Assembly: GCA_965212075.1 (NCBI GenBank)
Contig: OZ243043.1
Coordinates: 310,001 to 374,000 of the forward strand
DNA from: CBDBUR01 sp965212075
GTDB taxonomy: Bacteria; Pseudomonadota; Alphaproteobacteria; JAPOUT01; G958296285
DNA length: 64,000 nucleotides
Direction of reading: 5' to 3'
The notes below the pieces were generated by a model. That model ran no database searches. It had not been told where the DNA came from and saw only the letters and a list, made by a program, of their open reading frames with translations. Each line of letters starts with the position of its first letter. Position 1 is the stretch's first letter. The translations under genes were made by a program, and so were the position numbers. Positions 59,754 to 64,000 of the stretch are shown in pieces.

Positions 59754-59760
59754 CGTTCAC
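59548..59760 (-). CDS. Possible 70-codon leader ORF
   Basis: GTG start at 59760, 70 residues: MNGHPHRPFSGFFWLPIHRN then GRLSFGSGESKDPIEKRHDT and KAGEATAYVQGFTA. It begins inside dispersed repeat C and its FFWL is encoded by the T8 tract of the upstream direct repeat. No ribosome-binding site is obvious. It could be a real small protein, a leader peptide, or a chance ORF. Confidence 0.3.
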   Translation of the reverse strand: MNGHPHRPFSGFFWLPIHRNYVSLISEVGRLSFGSGESKDPIEKRHDTAAKCLSSFKAGEATAYVQGFTA

Positions 59761-59876
59761 TGGATTCCCGCTGACAGAAGAATCGCCGAGAACCTCATCT
59801 ACATTTTGCGGGAATGACGGCGCTAACGCGCCGTGTGCGGGAATGACGAGCGCAGGTTGGGGGAATGACGGAAACG
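59751..59876 (+). repeat. Dispersed palindromic repeat, copy C with extra end units
   Basis: 59751-59833 is copy C (GCCCGTTCACTGGATTCCCG ... GCGGGAATGACGGCGC), close to copy A. It is followed by two further GGGAATGACG units (near 59840 and 59862). The 425-bp gap 59485-59909 holds this, the leader ORF and the twin hairpin repeats. Confidence 0.8.
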
Positions 59877-59909
59877 AGGGGCCTCAAATTTCCTAATTGT
59901 TAAACAACC

Positions 59910-61382
59910 CTAATTGAATAACATCGAGGCGAAAGGCACACTCACTTGCATCACGATAACCAGTAAAGCCAGCGCGGCAAGGTTGATCCAAAATCCGGCG
60001 CGAATCATTTCAATGACCCGCACATAGCCGCTCGCAAAAACCAGCGCGTTCGGCGGCGTCGCCATCGGCATCATAAACGCGCAGGACGTCGCCACAATCA
60101 AAGGCGCGCCAAACATGATCGGATCATGCCCCTGCTTGGCCGCAATCTCAGAGATCACCGGCAGCAAGGTCGCCGCCATCGCCGTGTTGCTCGCAAACTC
60201 GGTCAAGGTCAGACCCAGACCCGCAAACGCCATCCACACTTTGTCGCCCAGTGCCGCATATTTAATCACCAGCTCGCCGAGCTGCGCGGAAAGGCCGGTC
60301 GCCGTCATCGCATCACCCAGCGCCAGCCCGCCGCCGAGCAAAATCAGCACACCCCATGCCATATTTCTCATATCCTGCCAGCCCAGCATGAAGGTCAAAG
60401 GCCGCAGCCGCACCGGCACCGCAAAACAGGCCAGCACCGCCGCCATGCCGATCACCGCATTATCCAAGCCTTCCAGCGGCAGCAGCCGCCGAAATACCCA
60501 CAGAAAAACCGTCACGCCAAACAACAAAGCGACCGCTTTTTCCTCGCGCGACATGCGCCCCATTTCGCGCTCGGCATCGTCGAGCACTTTGCCAAAGCCC
60601 GAAAGCTCAACCGGCGCGTTGGGGTAGATCAGCCGCGTCAGCATAAACCACATGGTAAACAGCATGAGGATCGTCCAAGGCAGCGCCATCACCATCCATT
60701 GCAGGAAATCAATCTGCAGGCCAAAGCGCGTGGACATATAGCCCGCAAACAAAGCGTTCGGCGCGGTGCCGATCAAAGTCGCCGCGCCGCCTATATTCGC
60801 CGCATAGGCGACGCCCAGCAATATCGTCAATGCGAGCCGGTGATCATTCTGGCTCATCTGCGCGCGCGGCGGCGGCGCGCTATTATGTTCGCCCGCTTTT
60901 GCCGTCAAAATCGCGATGAACGAAAGTGCTATCGGCAGCATCGCCGCGGTCGTCGCCGTATTGCTCAGCCACATGCTCAAAAGACACGAGGCCAGCATGA
61001 AGCCAAAAATCACCCCGTCAATATGGCTGCCGGTGCGCCGCAAAATCGCCACGACAATCCGGCGATGCAATTGCGCCTTCTGCATCGCGAGCGCAATCGT
61101 CAAGCCCGCGAGCATCAAAAAAATCAGCGGGTGGGCATAATTGCTCATCACATCGCCCGCCGGCCTGATCCCCAAAATCGGCAGCAGCACGATCGGCAAA
61201 AACGCCGTCGCCGCCAAAGGCACCGCCTCGCTGACCCACCAGATCAGCATCCACGCGATCACCGCTCCGAGCCGCCACATCGCGTCATCCGAGGGCATCA
61301 CCGCCAGCACCGCCGCAAAAAACAACGGCCCGGCAATCAGCCCGCTTAGCTTTAATCTCATAAATCTCATATTTTGCGCCAT
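59910..61382 (-). CDS. SLC13/DASS-family anion transporter
   Basis: 490 residues, ATG 61382 after AAGGGGAAGG. About 11 membrane segments; two SNT-type motifs (WLSNTATTAAMLPIAL, EFASNTAMAATLLPV) form the sodium- and carboxylate-binding hairpins. Likely imports dicarboxylates or sulfate with sodium. MATPPNALVFASGYV near the end is typical. It is divergent from tRNA-Asp. Confidence 0.9.
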   Translation of the reverse strand: MAQNMRFMRLKLSGLIAGPLFFAAVLAVMPSDDAMWRLGAVIAWMLIWWVSEAVPLAATAFLPIVLLPILGIRPAGDVMSNYAHPLIFLMLAGLTIALAMQKAQLHRRIVVAILRRTGSHIDGVIFGFMLASCLLSMWLSNTATTAAMLPIALSFIAILTAKAGEHNSAPPPRAQMSQNDHRLALTILLGVAYAANIGGAATLIGTAPNALFAGYMSTRFGLQIDFLQWMVMALPWTILMLFTMWFMLTRLIYPNAPVELSGFGKVLDDAEREMGRMSREEKAVALLFGVTVFLWVFRRLLPLEGLDNAVIGMAAVLACFAVPVRLRPLTFMLGWQDMRNMAWGVLILLGGGLALGDAMTATGLSAQLGELVIKYAALGDKVWMAFAGLGLTLTEFASNTAMAATLLPVISEIAAKQGHDPIMFGAPLIVATSCAFMMPMATPPNALVFASGYVRVIEMIRAGFWINLAALALLVIVMQVSVPFASMLFN

Positions 61383-61457
61383 AACCTTCCCCTTAAGCGA
61401 TAAAGCCTGTATATCATGTTGACGACATCATCTCACAGGTTTCACCGGATTTTTGAA

Positions 61458-61534
61458 GGGGGTGTAGCTCAGTTGGTTAGAGCGCTGGCCTGTCACGCCA
61501 GAGGCCGCGGGTTCGAGTCCCGTCACTCCCGCCA
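61458..61534 (+). tRNA. tRNA-Asp (anticodon GTC)
   Basis: 77 nt with encoded CCA. Acceptor GGGGGTG/CACTCCC (one G-T pair), anticodon stem CTGGC/GCCAG with loop CTGTCAC, T-arm GTTCGAGTCC. It is followed with no gap by a 26-bp hairpin. Confidence 0.96.
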
Positions 61535-61590
61535 CTATTTATTAGCGCTCGCGCGCGTGCGTCAGCACGCGCGCGAGCGCCAATAAATAG
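61535..61590. repeat. 26-bp near-perfect hairpin directly after tRNA-Asp
   Basis: Arms 61535-61560 and 61565-61590 pair at 25 of 26 positions around a GTCA loop. The arms begin CTATTTATT and contain GCGCTCGCGCGCGTGC. A decayed copy of the right arm (GTCAGCGCAAGCGCC, then AATAAA) follows at about 61605. There is no T-run on the + strand. Confidence 0.9.
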
Positions 61591-61696
61591 CGGCAGCGTG
61601 TGTGTCAGCGCAAGCGCCAATAAAGAAGAGCGCGAGTTTCATCAATTCTCAAATAAAGATATAATCAGACAGCACAATCCTAGAGGAGATTCGCTC

Positions 61697-62251
61697 ATGC
61701 AATATGACACCCAAGCTAAACTCTCGCCGCTGACCCTGTTCTTCCACTGGACGATCGCTCTGCTCGTCATCGGCGCTTTGTCCTTCGGCTTCTATATCGA
61801 TGAGCTGCCGCGCTCGGCAGAAAAGGCGCAGCTCCTCTATATCCATAAAAATGTCGGCGTGATCATCTTTCTGCTCGCCGTCTCGCGGCTCACCTGGCGC
61901 TGGACAAATGGCTTCTTCCCCCCCGCTCGCCCGCTCAAAAACTGGGAGGCGCGCAGCTCACGCTTTGTCCATATTCTGCTGCTCATCGGCACCGTGCTGA
62001 TGCCCATCTCCGGCATGATGTTCACCCTCGGCTATGCCTGCGCCGCCTGCACCGTGCCCGTCTTCTGGCTGACCGAGATCGGGCCGCTGTCAGCGCCCAA
62101 CCTCACCGTCGCCCAGATCGGCCAGCAGATCCATGGGGCGGGCGGCTATATTCTCGCATCCGCGCTCCTTATCCACGCCGCCGCCGCGCTCAAACATCAT
62201 TATTGGGATCGCGACGCTACTCTGCGCCGCATGCTTGGTCGGCCTTTCTGA
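61697..62251 (+). CDS. Cytochrome b561 family protein
   Basis: 184 residues from ATG 61697 after AGAGGAG. Four membrane helices with haem-ligand histidines: FFHWTIALLVIGAL, YIHKNVGVIIFLLAVSRLTW, GQQIHGAGGYILASALLIHA and LKHHYWDRD. It would move electrons between the membrane quinone pool and a periplasmic acceptor. It ends 67 bp before nuoA; the nuo promoter lies between. Confidence 0.88.
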   Translation: MQYDTQAKLSPLTLFFHWTIALLVIGALSFGFYIDELPRSAEKAQLLYIHKNVGVIIFLLAVSRLTWRWTNGFFPPARPLKNWEARSSRFVHILLLIGTVLMPISGMMFTLGYACAACTVPVFWLTEIGPLSAPNLTVAQIGQQIHGAGGYILASALLIHAAAALKHHYWDRDATLRRMLGRPF

Positions 62252-62256
62252 AGTCT

Positions 62257-62285
62257 TTGATTTACCAAAATAACGGCGTTATACT
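62257..62285 (+). promoter_or_regulatory. Promoter of the nuo operon
   Basis: TTGATT (62257-62262), 17-bp spacer, TATACT (62280-62285), 33 bp before the nuoA ATG. Confidence 0.65.
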
Positions 62286-62318
62286 CCATCCGACTCTAAT
62301 TTTATAGGCAGATATAAG

Positions 62319-62684
62319 ATGACCGAATTCCTTTATGGCTACCTCGCAATCGCGATTTTTATGGGGCTTGCCACCGCCATTGGCCTCTTTCTGCTTTTGA
62401 TCCCTTTCATCATCGCGCCGCGCAAACCGGATGAAAATAAGCTGCGACCCTATGAATGTGGCTTTGAGCCTTTTGATTATGCGCGCATGCCGTTTGATGT
62501 GCAGTTCTATTTGGTCGCGATCCTGTTTATTATTTTTGATTTGGAAATCGCATTTTTATTTCCTTGGGCGGCCGCTTTTGGTGAAGTAGGGATTTTCGGC
62601 TTCGGCGCGGTGATGATTTTTATTGCCGTGTTGACGGTCGGCTTCATCTATGAGTGGAAAAAAGGAGCGCTTGAATGGTCGTAA
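62319..62684 (+). CDS. nuoA: NADH-quinone oxidoreductase subunit A
   Basis: 121 residues, three membrane helices. KLRPYECGFEPFDYARMPFD and the acidic FDLEIAFLFPWA motif are diagnostic. Complex I membrane arm. Its 3' end overlaps nuoB by 10 bp. Confidence 0.96.
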   Translation: MTEFLYGYLAIAIFMGLATAIGLFLLLIPFIIAPRKPDENKLRPYECGFEPFDYARMPFDVQFYLVAILFIIFDLEIAFLFPWAAAFGEVGIFGFGAVMIFIAVLTVGFIYEWKKGALEWS

Positions 62685-63217
62685 AACCAGAGACAGACGC
62701 CGACGCGCAGCAAACCCAAAATTGGGGTGAAAACTTTGACGTGATGAACCAGCGCATTCACGATGAGGGCTTCCTCACCGCGCGCGCTGATGATCTGATT
62801 AACTGGGCGCGCTCTGGATCGCTGATGTGGATGACGTTCGGCTTGGCCTGCTGCGCGGTTGAGATGATGCAGACAAGCATGCCGCGCTATGATCTTGAGC
62901 GTTTTGGCGCAGCACCGCGCGCTTCGCCGCGACAATCCGACGTGATGATCGTCTCGGGCACTTTGACCAATAAAATGGCGCCCGCTTTGCGCCGCGTCTA
63001 TGACCAAATGCCCGAGCCGCGCTATGTGATCTCTATGGGCTCGTGCGCCAATGGCGGCGGCTATTACCATTATTCCTATGCCGTCGTGCGCGGCTGCGAT
63101 CGCATCGTGCCGGTGGATATCTACGTGCCCGGATGTCCGCCAACCGCCGAAGCGCTCCTCTATGGCATATTGCAGCTGCAGAAAAAAATCCGCATGACCG
63201 GAACAATTGAAAGGTAG
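62675..63217 (+). CDS. nuoB: NADH-quinone oxidoreductase subunit B
   Basis: 180 residues. The N2 [4Fe-4S] ligands are in GLACCAVEMM, GSCANGGGYYHYSYAVVRGC and VPGCPPTAEALL. It is the last electron carrier before quinone. nuoC starts 8 bp downstream. Confidence 0.97.
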   Translation: MVVKPETDADAQQTQNWGENFDVMNQRIHDEGFLTARADDLINWARSGSLMWMTFGLACCAVEMMQTSMPRYDLERFGAAPRASPRQSDVMIVSGTLTNKMAPALRRVYDQMPEPRYVISMGSCANGGGYYHYSYAVVRGCDRIVPVDIYVPGCPPTAEALLYGILQLQKKIRMTGTIER

Positions 63218-63224
63218 AGGGATC

Positions 63225-64000
63225 ATGGCTGACTCTTCCAAAGATCAAGATGGCAAGCGCGCCGAAAAAAAGCCCATTGATAAAAGCGCGCTCTTGACGC
63301 CAGACCAGCGCGCCGAAAAGCTGCAAAAAATCACCGCGCATATACAGAGCGAGCGCGGCGAAGACGTCATCGCGTCTGAAATTCAATTTGAAGAATTGAC
63401 CATTGAAATTAAGCCCGAAGCCGTTTTGGACTTCCTCAAATTTCTCCGCGATGATATGGCCTTCACCATCCTCGTTGATCTATGCGGCGTTGATTATCCC
63501 GAGCGCGTGGAGAGATTTGATGTCGTATATCATCTCTTATCCATGACCCGCAATGTGCGCCTGCGCATCAGAGCCAAAGTGAAAGAAGGGGACTCCCTTC
63601 ACTCGGTTGTCCCGATCTATCCGGCGGCGAACTGGTTTGAGCGCGAAGCCTTTGACCTTTACGGCATTTTGTTCTTTGGCCATCCCGATCTGCGCCGCCT
63701 GCTGACCGATTATGGCTTTGAAGGCCATCCGCTGCGCAAAGATTTTCCGGTCACCGGCTTCGTCGAAACCCGCTATGACGAAACCAGCAAAAAAGTCATT
63801 TATGAGCCGGTGAAACTAACTCAAGAATTTCGCAATTTTGACTTCCTCAGCCCGTGGGAGGGCATTGATGATCCGGTTTCCTCAACCCTGCCGCCCGGCA
63901 TGCCCGGCGCGCCGGCTGTCCATCAAGAGCAGGAAAATTTTCAAAAAATCGTTGAAACCAAAGAGCCTCTCATCGCTGATCCAGATCGTGATGACGATTC
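63225..64000 (+). CDS. nuoC: NADH-quinone oxidoreductase subunit C (3' end outside window)
   Basis: ATG 63225 follows AGAGGGATC; the frame is open to base 64000 (258 codons plus two bases). The signature WFEREAFDLYGILFFGHPDL, then RRLLTDYGFEGHPLRKDFPV is complete by residue ~175. The C-terminal part continues at least 55 residues past the usual FDFLSPWEG, with a Pro/Glu-rich extension still open. nuoC sits in the hydrophilic arm of complex I. Confidence 0.95.
   Translation, partial: MADSSKDQDGKRAEKKPIDKSALLTPDQRAEKLQKITAHIQSERGEDVIASEIQFEELTIEIKPEAVLDFLKFLRDDMAFTILVDLCGVDYPERVERFDVVYHLLSMTRNVRLRIRAKVKEGDSLHSVVPIYPAANWFEREAFDLYGILFFGHPDLRRLLTDYGFEGHPLRKDFPVTGFVETRYDETSKKVIYEPVKLTQEFRNFDFLSPWEGIDDPVSSTLPPGMPGAPAVHQEQENFQKIVETKEPLIADPDRDDD

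Noticed and set aside
60126..61349. A 407-codon open frame on the + strand opposite the SLC13 gene
   Set aside because: It is the antisense of a clear multi-span transporter with SNT motifs; its translation is an Arg/His/Gln-rich string without domains, typical of GC-rich shadow frames.
61458..61590. tRNA-Asp as an attachment site of an integrated element
   Set aside because: No integrase gene and no second copy of the tRNA 3' end are in the window; housekeeping genes follow directly.

Overview
The window reads as a stretch of chromosome from an alphaproteobacterium of moderately high GC content. The evidence is a gene-transfer-agent (GTA) type tail gene, the order tig-clpP-clpX-lon-hupB, an iscR-cysteine desulfurase-sufBCDS-sufT-sufA operon, ccmE-ccmF-ccmH running into glnE, a glnB-glnA pair, and the start of a nuo operon. 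I cannot name the genus. Genes are densely packed, and many neighbours overlap by 1-8 bases (typically ATGA).

Layout: 1-4048 is the end of a GTA/phage-like tail module. 4064-8515 holds a PQQ-type sugar dehydrogenase, a membrane protein, an SDR, a nitroreductase, a TPR protein and a double-thioredoxin-fold glutaredoxin. 8548-14655 is the cytochrome c maturation set, with ccmI split from ccmEFH by a TPR gene, a chitosanase-like/peptidoglycan-binding gene and an AT-rich membrane protein. 14652-17477 is glnE. 17526-19057 is an ECF sigma factor, a small membrane protein and a Metal_resist-like periplasmic protein. 19212-21628 is an acyl-CoA dehydrogenase pair, then anmK and an alpha/beta hydrolase. 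23402-30352 is the IscR-controlled Suf operon with a recognisable type-I-like IscR operator. 30353-31109 is repeat-rich and holds one lipoprotein gene. 31110-42416 is mixed metabolism (enoyl-CoA hydratase, aldehyde dehydrogenase, RhlE, an old-yellow-enzyme relative, glnA-glnB, a thiolase-like protein, Nnr, GNAT). 42451-49049 is tRNA-Leu, tig, clpP, clpX, lon, hupB and tRNA-Val. 49164-59159 is an AtuA-type acyl-CoA carboxylase cluster with three acyl-CoA dehydrogenases. 59182-61382 is an unusual small-gene leader region and an SLC13 transporter. 61458-64000 is tRNA-Asp, cytochrome b561 and nuoA-nuoB-nuoC (cut by the window end).

Two connections stand out. GlnE (adenylylation enzyme), GlnB (PII, Tyr51) and GlnA (Tyr397) form one nitrogen-control circuit, all in this window. 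The acyl-CoA dehydrogenases occur as two adjacent pairs in which one partner lacks the usual catalytic glutamate, as in heterotetrameric enzymes.

The most unusual signals are non-genic. First, the window is full of short, recent-looking tandem duplications (9-22 bp). They straddle stop/start codons between genes, and inside genes they are multiples of 3, giving duplicated tetra/pentapeptides in otherwise conserved proteins. Second, at 59.48-59.76 kb a 70-codon leader ORF, two copies of a hairpin-plus-T8 element and a perfect hairpin over the Shine-Dalgarno sequence precede a 90-aa gene. Third, a dispersed palindromic repeat family (TGGATTCCCGC...GCGGGAATGACG) sits in at least four intergenic regions.
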